Assembly: GCF_900110105.1 (NCBI RefSeq)
Contig: NZ_FOCL01000002.1
Span: 1-64,000, forward strand
DNA: 64,000 nt
From: Mucilaginibacter gossypiicola
GTDB lineage: Bacteria > Bacteroidota > Bacteroidia > Sphingobacteriales > Sphingobacteriaceae
Reading direction: 5' to 3'
The notes under the pieces are model-generated. The model saw nothing but the letters and a program-made list of their open reading frames with translations. It was not told the origin of the DNA and searched no databases. The position numbers and the translations under genes are program-made. Positions 1 through 8,615 of the stretch are shown in pieces (the stretch's first letter is position 1; the number at the start of each line of letters is the position of its first letter).

Positions 1-339
1 GTTACAACCAATGAATTCAAAGACATTAATGACCCGAAGAAATTTGCCTGCTATTCAGGTGTGGCCCCCTTTACAGATGAATCCGGTAGAGTTGTCAAAA
101 AAGCCAGGGTCTCACACATGGCTAATAAGAAGGTGAAGACATTGCTGCATTTGGCAGCAATAGTTGCTATACAACATAATAGCGATCTAAAACGCTTCTA
201 CGAACGTAAAGTAGAACAGCAAAAGAAAAATAAAATGAGTGTAATTAATGCTGTCAGAAACAAACTCATCCTAAGAATCTTCGCATGTGTCAATCAAAAT
301 AGACCCTATGAAAAAAATTATCAAACATCTATTGCCTAA
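1..339 (+). CDS. IS110-family transposase, C-terminal part (5' end outside window)
   Basis: The reading frame is open from base 1, so the gene enters from the left and only its last 112 codons are present. The visible part matches the Transposase_20 (IS116/IS110/IS902) domain: a YSGVAPF motif, then SGR, VSHMANKKVKTLLH and an RKVEQ...MSVINAVRNKLILRIFA tail, which is the normal C-terminal end of these enzymes. IS110 enzymes are DEDD recombinases; the RuvC-like catalytic half would lie upstream. The frame is intact to its stop. A GTG at 61 is an internal codon, not a likely start. Whether the element is complete cannot be told from here. Confidence 0.88.
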   Translation, partial: VTTNEFKDINDPKKFACYSGVAPFTDESGRVVKKARVSHMANKKVKTLLHLAAIVAIQHNSDLKRFYERKVEQQKKNKMSVINAVRNKLILRIFACVNQNRPYEKNYQTSIA

Positions 340-379
340 ATCATAGAAATCGACGAACCAGCGGAGGGATAGGTGCGCC

Positions 380-460
380 GGAGGCGAGGAGAAATCTTCT
401 ACGCCCTGCCTTTACAGGCATAGTTGTAGAGCCTGATGCAGAAGATTTCTCTTTCGCTCC
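380..460. repeat. Nested inverted repeat (REP-like hairpin)
   Basis: The outer arms 380-400 and 440-460 are inverted copies: the 12 bases next to the loop (GAGAAATCTTCT) match perfectly and the outer parts match partly. A smaller hairpin, TGCCT-TTAC-AGGCA, sits inside at 408-421. It starts about 40 bases after the IS110 stop codon, so it could be the IS right end or an independent palindromic repeat. Confidence 0.65.
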
Positions 461-583
461 ACCACGCAGCCCGCCCTGCTCTATCGAAATGACATTTCTT
501 TTTAAAACAGGCTCCATAGCAGCCTCCTGTTGGCCATTTAATTGGTTTTTGCGATTGAATAAGCCATTTATAATATAAAATGC

Positions 584-591
584 TACCTTTG
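584..591 (+). promoter_or_regulatory. Candidate Bacteroidota -7 promoter element for the ABC-F gene
   Basis: TACCTTTG fits the Bacteroidota -7 consensus TAnnTTTG. A TTG at 555-557 lies 26 bases upstream, wider than the usual 19-21 base spacing, so the -33 element is weak. Transcription would start near 598 and give a leader of about 105 bases. Confidence 0.4.
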
Positions 592-615
592 CCCCGGTAA
601 CCAACCACTCCCTCT

Positions 616-705
616 ATGTGATAAATAATTTCTTTCAGGACAAATAAACCAGTGCCGTTGTTGCAACGCCCCTGTATTTATTCACCTTTTTAAGAAAGAA
701 ATTAT
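616..705 (+). promoter_or_regulatory. Candidate structured leader of the ABC-F gene
   Basis: A perfect 12-base inverted repeat joins 625-636 (ATAATTTCTTTC) to 694-705 (GAAAGAAATTAT). The right arm runs into the A and U of the ATG at 704, so a folded leader would hide the start codon. A small hairpin, CGTTG-TTG-CAACG, lies in the loop. A minimal start-stop reading frame, ATG TGA, lies at 616-621 just before the left arm. ABC-F genes are often controlled by leader attenuation; that this one is controlled this way is inference. Confidence 0.45.
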
Positions 706-2293
706 GCTTATTCTTCACGATATTACCTATATACACCCCAACCGTGATCTTTTATTTGCCGGTATTGATCTCGTAGTTAACAAACATGATAAAATAGCCC
801 TTATAGGCAACAACGGCACCGGAAAATCAACCCTGCTTAAAATCCTGGCCGGAAATTTAAAACCAGCCAGTGGTGTTGTTAAAACTGATTCGCGGCCGTA
901 TTTTGTACCCCAGATTTTCGGTCAGTACAATGAACTTACCGTTGCCGAAGCTCTGCAAATAGCTGATAAGCTAAACGCCCTGCAACAGATTCTTGACGGT
1001 AATGTAACCGACGAGAACATGACCATACTCAATGACGACTGGGCCATTGAAGAACGCTGCACCGAAGCTTTTATTCACTGGCAACTTACCGATATCGATC
1101 TGGCGCAAAAAATGGGCTCGCTTAGTGGCGGTCAAAAAACAAAGGTATTTTTGGCAGGTATAGCCATTCATCGCCCTGATATAGTTTTACTGGACGAACC
1201 AAGCAATCACCTGGATGTCGCTGGGCGCAAACTGCTTTATAACTATATCCAAACAACAAATAATACTTTGTTGGTAGTTAGTCATGACCGTATCCTGCTT
1301 AACCTGCTCAACACGGTATGTGAACTCAGCAAACGCGGCATAACCGTTTACGGCGGCAACTATGATTTTTATGCCGAACAAAAATATATTGAAAGCGAGG
1401 CCCTGAATCAGGATGTAAGGAGTAAGGAGAAAGCTCTCCGTAAGGCCAAAGAAACCGAACGGGAATCCCTTGAACGGCAGCAAAAACTGGATGCGCGCGG
1501 CAAAAAGAAACAGGAAAAAGCCGGTGTACCCACCATTATGATGAAAACCCTGAAAAACAGCGCCGAAAAAAGCACCTCAAAAATGCAGGGGGTACACGCC
1601 GAAAAAACCGGAATCATTGCACAGGAACTGAGCCAGCTGCGCACCCAACTGCCTGATATCGATAAAATGAAGATGGACTTTGATAACTCCGCGCTTCATA
1701 AAGGTAAAGTGTTAATAACCGCCAGGGAGTTGAATTTTGGATATGATGGGCAATCACTTTGGAACCCGCCGCTTAGCTTTCAAATAGTTAGTGGCGAAAG
1801 GTTAGTGATCAGGGGGTCAAACGGTTCTGGTAAAACAACGCTGATAAAAATGCTGCTTGGAAAACTGGAGCCACAATCCGGAACCATTGAACAGGCAAAA
1901 GTTAAAGCCATATATATTGATCAGGATTATTCGCTGATCAATAACAAGCTCAGCGTTTACCAGCAAGCCGAAGAATTTAATTCCGGGGCATTGCAGGAGC
2001 ATGATATCAAAATCCGGCTTAACAGGTTTCTGTTTACCCGCGAGGATTGGGATAAACCGTGCAGTGCCCTCAGTGGCGGCGAAAAAATGAGGCTGATGCT
2101 TTGCTCGTTAACCATCGGCAATCAGGCACCTGATGTGATCATCCTAGATGAGCCTACCAATAACCTCGATATTCAAAATATCGAAATATTAACCGCAGCC
2201 ATTAATGATTATCGCGGTACGCTGATCGTAGTATCACACGATGAATATTTTTTAAAGCAGGTTAATGTGGAGCGGGAGATTTTGATAGGATAA
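704..2293 (+). CDS. ABC-F family ATP-binding protein
   Basis: A 529-residue cytoplasmic protein with two ABC ATPase domains and no membrane segments, the layout of ABC-F proteins, which act on the ribosome rather than as transporters. Domain 1 has Walker A GNNGTGKS at 35-42, signature LSGGQ near 139 and Walker B LLDEPSNHLD near 160. A basic, helical inter-domain linker (about 225-305, rich in Lys/Glu/Arg) follows. Domain 2 has GSNGSGKTT near 370, LSGGEK near 456 and a second DEPTNNLD. The family includes translation factors (EttA-like) and antibiotic-resistance proteins (Msr/Lsa/Vga-like); the subgroup cannot be assigned by eye. The start codon is part of a leader stem (616-705). Confidence 0.9.
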   Translation: MLILHDITYIHPNRDLLFAGIDLVVNKHDKIALIGNNGTGKSTLLKILAGNLKPASGVVKTDSRPYFVPQIFGQYNELTVAEALQIADKLNALQQILDGNVTDENMTILNDDWAIEERCTEAFIHWQLTDIDLAQKMGSLSGGQKTKVFLAGIAIHRPDIVLLDEPSNHLDVAGRKLLYNYIQTTNNTLLVVSHDRILLNLLNTVCELSKRGITVYGGNYDFYAEQKYIESEALNQDVRSKEKALRKAKETERESLERQQKLDARGKKKQEKAGVPTIMMKTLKNSAEKSTSKMQGVHAEKTGIIAQELSQLRTQLPDIDKMKMDFDNSALHKGKVLITARELNFGYDGQSLWNPPLSFQIVSGERLVIRGSNGSGKTTLIKMLLGKLEPQSGTIEQAKVKAIYIDQDYSLINNKLSVYQQAEEFNSGALQEHDIKIRLNRFLFTREDWDKPCSALSGGEKMRLMLCSLTIGNQAPDVIILDEPTNNLDIQNIEILTAAINDYRGTLIVVSHDEYFLKQVNVEREILIG

Positions 2294-2700
2294 AAACAAA
2301 AACGAGGGCCTGTGCGATTCCCCTCTTGAGAGGGGCGGAGGGGTGTGTTTCCTGCTTTGATAAGTCAATCGTCCAAACACACCCCTGCTACCGCTCTTTC
2401 CTTTCGCGCCCCCTCTCAAAAGAGTAATAGCCCATGAAAAGACATAAGTGAAGAATTAACCGCCATATCGACTCACCCCGACATCGCTACGCTCGTCACC
2501 CCTCTCTACGCAAGCGTAAAGAGGGGATTTTAATTTGTTTTTTTTCTTACCCTCTTTATCCGAAGGATAGAGAGGGTTGTCCAGCGTAGCGTAGACCGGG
2601 TGAGTCAACTGTACGGCTTGTCATTTCCCGTCACTGTCTTTTTATGGGCCATTACTCTCAAGAGGGGATTTGAAAATCCAGGTTCAATTATTAAAGATTT
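2294..2700. repeat. Non-coding gap filled with nested palindromes
   Basis: This 407-base space between two convergent genes has no gene. It is almost all inverted repeats: a self-hairpin CCCCTCT-TG-AGAGGGG at 2320-2335; GGGGTGTGTTT (2340-2350) with its perfect complement at 2375-2385; a long outer pair at 2422-2444 and 2635-2657 (21 of 23 bases); an inner pair 2468-2493 with 2583-2607; and two hairpins inside at 2498-2526 and 2550-2577. The 2422-2657 unit could fold as one long arm carrying two terminal hairpins. Confidence 0.75.
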
Positions 2701-3789
2701 CTAATTTATCACCGCACCATCCTTAATCTCATCACTTGCGTTTTTAAGGATAGTATCATTGGCTTTCAAATTACCGAATACCTCTGTCGAATCATGCCTT
2801 GTAAGTCCCTCCTTGATGTCGGTTAAAACGGCTTTGCCATTTTTTACTGCAATCACATATTCCCGCTCGGTAGAACGGATAATGGCGTTATTGGGAACCA
2901 ATAATGATTTTGCGCCCGAGAGCATCGGGATTTTTACTTCGGCATACATGCCCGGCTTCAATATTCCATTTTGGTTTTGCACGTCTATTTCAATAGCTTC
3001 AGAACGCATGCTCCCTAAAGCGTTGGCCGAGCGACTAATTTTAGCTGTTTGCTCCTGCCCCGGCATAGCATTAAAAGTGAATTTTACCTGTTGTTTCAGG
3101 TCAACTTTATCTACAAAATCTTCGGGGATGTAAACCTCTAAACGCAGTTTGCGGGTATCCTGCAAAATAAGCATAGGCAAATCTGTACCTTTACCCGGAG
3201 CCACCAAAGCTCCCGGAGATACGTTACGCTGAATGATCATACCATCAAAGGGAGCACGGATGTTCAGGTAATCCTGCATGGTGCGTACAGATGCCACGAT
3301 TGAGCTTTCCGAACGGGCCATAGCGTCATCAGCCTTCATTTTTGACAAAGCGTTATCTAATTCAAGCGGAGATACCGAGCCGGGCTCTTTCGCGGCTTCT
3401 TTTAAACGCTGATATTTTTCCTTGCTGGCTACGGCATTTTCTTTGGCCTGCATATATCGCGAGTCGGCAGCCTGCAGTTGTGATTCCATTTCTGGTGCTT
3501 CTAAGGTTACCAATAATTGTCCCTTTTTAACCAGTGTACCCCGATCAACAAAAACAGTTTTCACAAACCCATTTATTTTCGGAAACAGGTTCACCTCGTT
3601 ATAAGGCTTTAATTGCCCCGGAAGGCGGGCTTCGCTCGACAATGCTTTTTCCGACACTTTACCGGTTTCATACTCGGTTGCTTTTTGGGTGGATTTTTTG
3701 TTTTCTGTAAGGTCCACCGGTTTTTGATTGCCTGCACACGCGGCCATCAGACTGATACTGCTTAGCAGTATGATATATTTTAGTTTCAT
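2701..3789 (-). CDS. RND efflux periplasmic adaptor subunit (HlyD/AcrA type lipoprotein)
   Basis: Membrane fusion protein that bridges the RND pump and the outer-membrane channel. I chose the ATG at 3789 (362 residues) because it gives a clean lipoprotein signal: basic start, hydrophobic run and lipobox with Cys18 (MAAC). It lies 4 bases past the pump's stop codon. An in-frame ATG at 3813 would overlap the pump gene and spoil the signal peptide. The early region (PYNEVNLFPKINGFVKTVFV) and LVKKGQLLVTLEAPEM form the biotinyl-lipoyl-like domain, followed by a helical hairpin (residues about 95-145) and a second half-lipoyl segment (IRAPFDGMIIQRNVSPGALV), then beta-barrel and membrane-proximal domains. 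It is the last gene of the operon 8450 to 2701. Confidence 0.92.
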   Translation of the reverse strand: MKLKYIILLSSISLMAACAGNQKPVDLTENKKSTQKATEYETGKVSEKALSSEARLPGQLKPYNEVNLFPKINGFVKTVFVDRGTLVKKGQLLVTLEAPEMESQLQAADSRYMQAKENAVASKEKYQRLKEAAKEPGSVSPLELDNALSKMKADDAMARSESSIVASVRTMQDYLNIRAPFDGMIIQRNVSPGALVAPGKGTDLPMLILQDTRKLRLEVYIPEDFVDKVDLKQQVKFTFNAMPGQEQTAKISRSANALGSMRSEAIEIDVQNQNGILKPGMYAEVKIPMLSGAKSLLVPNNAIIRSTEREYVIAVKNGKAVLTDIKEGLTRHDSTEVFGNLKANDTILKNASDEIKDGAVIN

Positions 3790-3793
3790 GATA

Positions 3794-6700
3794 TTAGCTA
3801 TTGGAAGTTTCAAGTTGTTGCGGTTGGTTAACGTTTACATCTTTTAATAGAGAAGGGGAATCGTATGTTGTATTTTGCTGAACCCAGGCAAATACCTGCG
3901 GCAGTATAAACAACGCGGCCAGGGTTGAGGCAAACAAACCACCTATTACAGCGCGACCTAATGGTGCAGTTTGCTCTCCGGCTTCACCCATACCTGATGC
4001 CATCGGAACCATGCCTGCCATCATGGCTAAACTGGTCATAAGGATCGGCCTTAACCTGATAGAGGCACTGGTAATGGCTGCCCTTGTAGAGTCCTTATAA
4101 TCCAATCTCAGGGTTTCGGCATTGGTTACGATCAGAATGGCATTGGCTACCGATACCCCCGTAGACATAATCATGCCCATATAACTTTGCAGGTTAAGCG
4201 TTGAACCTGTAAGCAGCAAAGCCGTTAACGAACCTAATATTACCGCCGGTACGGTAGATAACACCGTAAGGGATAATTTGAACGACTGGTAATTGGCAGC
4301 CAGCAGTAAAAAGATCACCAAAATGGCAAACATCAAACCGTTTTGTAAGCTATCAAGCGTTTCAGTCAATAAGCTCGACATACCTTTAACTTCCGCAATC
4401 AAGCCTTTAGGCGGAGCACCTACCGATTTAATTACTTTTTGTACCGCGGCGGTAGCTGTACCCAGATCTTTTTTATAAATATTAGCACTCACAGTTAAAA
4501 AGCGGCGCGGGCCGGTACGGTCGTACTCGCCGGGAACGTAGTTAACCTTAAAGCTGGCAATATCGCCCAATACCGGTGTGCTTTGGCCTTTTACCAGTGG
4601 AATTTCCTTCAGCTCATCCATGGTATTCATCACATACTCCGGAATTTGTACCTGCACCTGGTAAGTATAGGCCGATTTATCATCCAACCAAAGGTTCTTT
4701 TCGGTAAAACGGCTTGATGATGTACTGGCCGTAACCGAGCGGGCAACATCTTTAATATCCAGGCCTAACTGAGCGGCCTTCAGCCTGTCGAGCGTTATGG
4801 CAACAACCGGGAATTTTAAAGGCTGGGTAATCTGCACATCTCTTAAATAATCTATCTTTTTAAGCCCTGCCAAAACTTTGTTGGAGTAACCTTGTATTTG
4901 CGCCATATCCTTGCCGGCTACCCTTATTTCGATAGGGGTTGATGCGCCCTGGCTCATGATCTTTTCAGTCATGTCAATAGGTTCAAAAGTGATGCGCAAA
5001 TCAGGTAAGCGCGATGCTATATTTTTACGTAATGCATCTTTAAGCTCATCCATGTTGATATGGTAATCCTCGTCAAGGTTAACCTGCAATACGGCCTCGT
5101 GCGTACCGGTATTAAACACATAAAGGTTACTGGTACCGTAGCTGCTGGGCACAATGCCCACATAGCCTGACGTAATTGCCACGTGATGATTAACCGTACT
5201 GTCGATGATCTGCAATACCTGTTTCAGCCCATCTTCGGTACGTTCAAGCCTTGTACCGTCCGGCTCTTTAATCCTGATCTGGAACTGCCCGTTGTTAAGT
5301 TTCGGCATCATATCTTTACCAATGGTAACAAAACAAATACCGGCAAGCGCCAGCACCGCAACAAGGTAAACAGGTACAATTATCCGTTTATTTGGCATCC
5401 ATTTTTTGAGGATGTTCATAAAGCGCATTTTTATCCGTTCAAACAGATCGTTTTTTTCGGGATGTTGTTCTTCCTGCTGCAGGTGATGGTTTACCTGTCC
5501 TTCCTCCGGCCTGTCCATAGCTTCGCCAGCGTGGGCGTGCAGTTTGCCATGCTCGTAATGCTGATATGTTTCGGCCTTGATAAGCCAGTTCGACATGATG
5601 GGCACCAGCGTTTGCGCTATAATGTACGATACGATCATGGTTAAACCGATAGACAACGACAACGGCAGGAACATGGCTTTAGGTACGCCATTCATCATAA
5701 ATGACGGCGCAAACACCGCCAGGATACAAAGCAGGATCAGCAACAGCGGAAAGGAAATTTCCTGGCAGGCATCAAAAATTGCCTGTGCTTTACTTTTACC
5801 CATCTCCAGGTGTTGGTGAATATTCTCGATAGTCACCGTGGCCTGGTCAACCAAAATACCAATGGCAAGCGCCAGACCGCTCAGGGTCATGATATTAATG
5901 GTTTGGCCGAATAAGCCAAGTAGCAATACGCCTAATAAAATAGATACCGGGATAGTGATCACTACAATCAAGCTGCTGCGCCAATCGCGCAAAAACAGTA
6001 ACACCATTAAGCCTGTGAGCAGCGCTCCTAACCCACCCTCGGTTAACAAGCTTTTTACCGCGTTTATTACGAATATAGATTGATCAAACTCGTACGAGAT
6101 CTTAACGTCATCAGGCAAAAGGCCTTGTATTTCGGGGATTTTCTTTTTCAAAGCTTGTACCACGCTCCATGTGCTGGCATCGGCAGTTTTTACTACCGGC
6201 AGATAAACGGAGCGTTTACCATTGATCAGGGCGTAATCCACGGTAACGTCGGTGGCGTCAGCAACGCGGGCTACATCTTTTACTAAAATGGGGACACCAT
6301 TTTTGGTTACTACCGGAATGTTGCCAAACTCATCGGTTTGGTTGATCAGCGTATTTACAGTAGTTACAAACATGGTATTACCCAACCTCAGGTTACCCGA
6401 CGGCGACATTACGTTGAACTTAGCCAGCGCGCTCACCACCTCATCGGGGGTAAGGCCATAACTTCTGAGTTTGTTAGGATCAACATTTAAGGTGATCGAC
6501 CTGGCGTTTGAACCAAACGGCGGAGGGGCCGATAAACCCGGAACGGTGGCAAACATCGGCCTTACCTTAGTTGCAGCCATATCGTAAATATCCTTCAGGC
6601 TGCGGTTTGGAGCAGATAGCACCAATTGCCCTACAGGTAATGATGAAGCATCAAACCTTACCACCTGCGGCGGCAATGCGCCCGGCGGGAAAAAGCTCAT

Positions 6701-7045
6701 CACACGGCTTACCTGCAAAGCCACCTGGGCCTGTGCTTCGGCCATATCTGTGCTTTCGTAAAAGCTCAGCTTCACCATGGTTAAGCCCTGGATGTTTTTA
6801 CTGGTGATACTTTTGATGCCGTTCACATACAGGAACTGATCCTGCAAACGGGTAGAAAAGAACCCCTCCATTTGCTGGGGCGACATGCCCCCGTATGATT
6901 CAATTACATAAATGGTGGGCAGGTTTAATTTCGGGAAAATATCTATTGGTATATTGATAGCACTAAGCACCGCGAAAATGAGCAGGCTCAAAGTAACCAC
7001 CACCGTTGTGATGGGCCTTTTAAGTGCGGATGTGACCATTGACAT
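3794..7045 (-). CDS. RND efflux transporter permease subunit (AcrB/MexB-like)
   Basis: A 1083-residue inner-membrane proton-driven pump, near the usual 1020-1060 length. It has the single N-terminal membrane helix (ITTVVVTLSLLIFAVLSAI), the porter domain start (GGMSPQQMEGFFSTRLQDQF), two sets of membrane helices and two large periplasmic loops. Two oddities are visible. In helix 4 the paired proton-relay aspartates of AcrB (D407, D408) read D400-Q401 (LVDQATVTIEN). The cytoplasmic segment after helix 6 (about residues 491-531) is enlarged and His-rich. The gene follows the TolC-family gene by 7 bases and precedes the adaptor, so all three are probably one transcript. The substrate cannot be told from sequence. 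Confidence 0.95.
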   Translation of the reverse strand: MSMVTSALKRPITTVVVTLSLLIFAVLSAINIPIDIFPKLNLPTIYVIESYGGMSPQQMEGFFSTRLQDQFLYVNGIKSITSKNIQGLTMVKLSFYESTDMAEAQAQVALQVSRVMSFFPPGALPPQVVRFDASSLPVGQLVLSAPNRSLKDIYDMAATKVRPMFATVPGLSAPPPFGSNARSITLNVDPNKLRSYGLTPDEVVSALAKFNVMSPSGNLRLGNTMFVTTVNTLINQTDEFGNIPVVTKNGVPILVKDVARVADATDVTVDYALINGKRSVYLPVVKTADASTWSVVQALKKKIPEIQGLLPDDVKISYEFDQSIFVINAVKSLLTEGGLGALLTGLMVLLFLRDWRSSLIVVITIPVSILLGVLLLGLFGQTINIMTLSGLALAIGILVDQATVTIENIHQHLEMGKSKAQAIFDACQEISFPLLLILLCILAVFAPSFMMNGVPKAMFLPLSLSIGLTMIVSYIIAQTLVPIMSNWLIKAETYQHYEHGKLHAHAGEAMDRPEEGQVNHHLQQEEQHPEKNDLFERIKMRFMNILKKWMPNKRIIVPVYLVAVLALAGICFVTIGKDMMPKLNNGQFQIRIKEPDGTRLERTEDGLKQVLQIIDSTVNHHVAITSGYVGIVPSSYGTSNLYVFNTGTHEAVLQVNLDEDYHINMDELKDALRKNIASRLPDLRITFEPIDMTEKIMSQGASTPIEIRVAGKDMAQIQGYSNKVLAGLKKIDYLRDVQITQPLKFPVVAITLDRLKAAQLGLDIKDVARSVTASTSSSRFTEKNLWLDDKSAYTYQVQVQIPEYVMNTMDELKEIPLVKGQSTPVLGDIASFKVNYVPGEYDRTGPRRFLTVSANIYKKDLGTATAAVQKVIKSVGAPPKGLIAEVKGMSSLLTETLDSLQNGLMFAILVIFLLLAANYQSFKLSLTVLSTVPAVILGSLTALLLTGSTLNLQSYMGMIMSTGVSVANAILIVTNAETLRLDYKDSTRAAITSASIRLRPILMTSLAMMAGMVPMASGMGEAGEQTAPLGRAVIGGLFASTLAALFILPQVFAWVQQNTTYDSPSLLKDVNVNQPQQLETSNS

Positions 7046-7052
7046 AGCTAAA

Positions 7053-8450
7053 TTATTTTAAAAGGTTTAATACAGAACTTACCTGGTTTTCGGTAATGGC
7101 TTTCTGGAACAGCGCGTTCGAGTAAGCATATTTAGCCTGTACATAATCTGTTTCGGCGCGGTAAAGGATGTTTAGCGCGGCATTGAGTTCGATAATATCG
7201 GTTAAGCCGTTTTTATATAACGACAGCTTTTGGCGATAGCCATCGGTTGCGGCTTTAAGCTGATGAGGAATTTCCAGCAGGCGTTCGTGCGCTGTTTGCA
7301 ATTCAACATTTGATTGATTGGCACTTACAGCCAGCAATTGCTTTTGCTCTTCCAGCTTTTTCCGGGTATAATCGGTATTGGCGCGCTGCGTCCGCAGTTT
7401 TAACTGCCGGCGGCGGATATCAAACAGGTTATAGGAAACACCTATACCTACCAGATAATTATTCCTGTCGAAACCCCAGCCGCTGCTCAGGCTATTAAAA
7501 TGATCGTTAGCATCAACACTTGAGCCTCTGCCCCAAACCGCACCCTCGAGCATTATTTTAGGATTGTAACTTTTACTAACAAGTTTTTCCCGTTGCAGGC
7601 TATTTTGATACACTGATTTATAGTAGTTGATCAGCGGGTGATTGGCGGTGTCAACTTCGGTTGGCAGCAGGTTGTTTTCGGTACTGACCAGCTCCTGCTC
7701 AAGAGTGGTATCAGGTACAATAGTTTGATAAGGCAAGCCACTAATAGCCGACAATTGCAACTGAACCTGTTTTAACTGGTTATTGAGCTCAATATAATTT
7801 AAGCGGGCTTTAGATAGCTCAGCTTCTGCTATACTGGTATCAACTCCTGCACGCACCCCGCTTTTAGCAAGTGATTGTACCGAGCGCCGGATCTCCTGAT
7901 TTCGCCTGATGTTGCGGGCCTGGATAGATAGAAAGTTCTCCAGTTTTAACAATAGCAGATAATTGCCAATAGTGTAAGCCTGCAACTGGTACTTTGAATC
8001 GGCAAACTGGTTTTGTTGCACCTGGATATCAGAGTTGGCCACTTTGTTCTGCGCTCCATAAGCCCCGAAGTTATAGATCTCCCAGTCGAGCGCGGCAACG
8101 CCTACATTGGCAGATACCGTGGTAGTATTACTTTCGGTACGCACACCTCTCGAGTTTGAGGGGATAATACCAAAACCAAAATACGGACCAGCCACGTTAT
8201 TGTTGGTACCGTAATCGGCCTGGTAATTTAATTTAAGGTTGGGCAGCCAGCTGCTGCGGGTTTCGGTTGCCATGGCTCTTTTTATGGCTATTGCTGCCGA
8301 ATCGGTTAGTAAAGTTGGTGCGTTTTGATTAACGCTACTGAGCAACGTTTTTAAGCTAACCGGAGTGTTATTTTGCTGTTGCTGTGCATAACTGCAGGCT
8401 GTTATAAACAAGCCCACCAGTAGGCAGCAGCTTTTCTTTGAAATTAACAT
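7053..8450 (-). CDS. TolC-family outer-membrane efflux channel
   Basis: A 465-residue outer-membrane channel of the tripartite pump. It has an N-terminal signal peptide (KKSCCLLVGLFITACSYAQQ), where a Cys-Ser pair also allows lipoprotein processing (TAC). Two internally similar OEP repeats of long amphipathic helices follow; typical segments are AKSGVRAGVDTSIAEAELSK and the C-terminal LYKNGLTDIIELNAALNILY. It is the first gene of the operon and its ATG at 8450 follows a 165-base spacer, where the operon promoter should lie. Confidence 0.93.
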   Translation of the reverse strand: MLISKKSCCLLVGLFITACSYAQQQQNNTPVSLKTLLSSVNQNAPTLLTDSAAIAIKRAMATETRSSWLPNLKLNYQADYGTNNNVAGPYFGFGIIPSNSRGVRTESNTTTVSANVGVAALDWEIYNFGAYGAQNKVANSDIQVQQNQFADSKYQLQAYTIGNYLLLLKLENFLSIQARNIRRNQEIRRSVQSLAKSGVRAGVDTSIAEAELSKARLNYIELNNQLKQVQLQLSAISGLPYQTIVPDTTLEQELVSTENNLLPTEVDTANHPLINYYKSVYQNSLQREKLVSKSYNPKIMLEGAVWGRGSSVDANDHFNSLSSGWGFDRNNYLVGIGVSYNLFDIRRRQLKLRTQRANTDYTRKKLEEQKQLLAVSANQSNVELQTAHERLLEIPHQLKAATDGYRQKLSLYKNGLTDIIELNAALNILYRAETDYVQAKYAYSNALFQKAITENQVSSVLNLLK

Positions 8451-8615
8451 ATATAAATTCCGAAAAATGCTTACCTACATTTACGGGTATAAAAAACTGA
8501 TCACAAATGATAGTCAAAACCTATTGCGGTTAATACCAATAAATGAGGAATGAATTAATTAAAAAATGGATAAGCAGGATGTAGCTGTGGACGGGACATC
8601 CACTGCATAATTACA

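Larger units (their letters stand above)
340..703. other. Non-coding gap between IS110 gene and ABC-F gene
   Basis: This 364-base gap holds no convincing gene. Its left part is the right flank of the IS110 gene plus a nested stem-loop (380-460). Its right part is the ABC-F promoter and leader (584-705). Minus-strand open frames here only read through the hairpin arms and have no family resemblance. Confidence 0.7.

Noticed and set aside
341..608. Overlapping minus-strand open frames of 69-87 codons
   Set aside because: They run through the hairpin arms at 380-460, overlap each other in two frames and show no protein family features.
5183..5644. 153-codon frame antisense to the RND pump
   Set aside because: Shadow of a well-supported gene; reading in the other strand shows the clear RND motifs.
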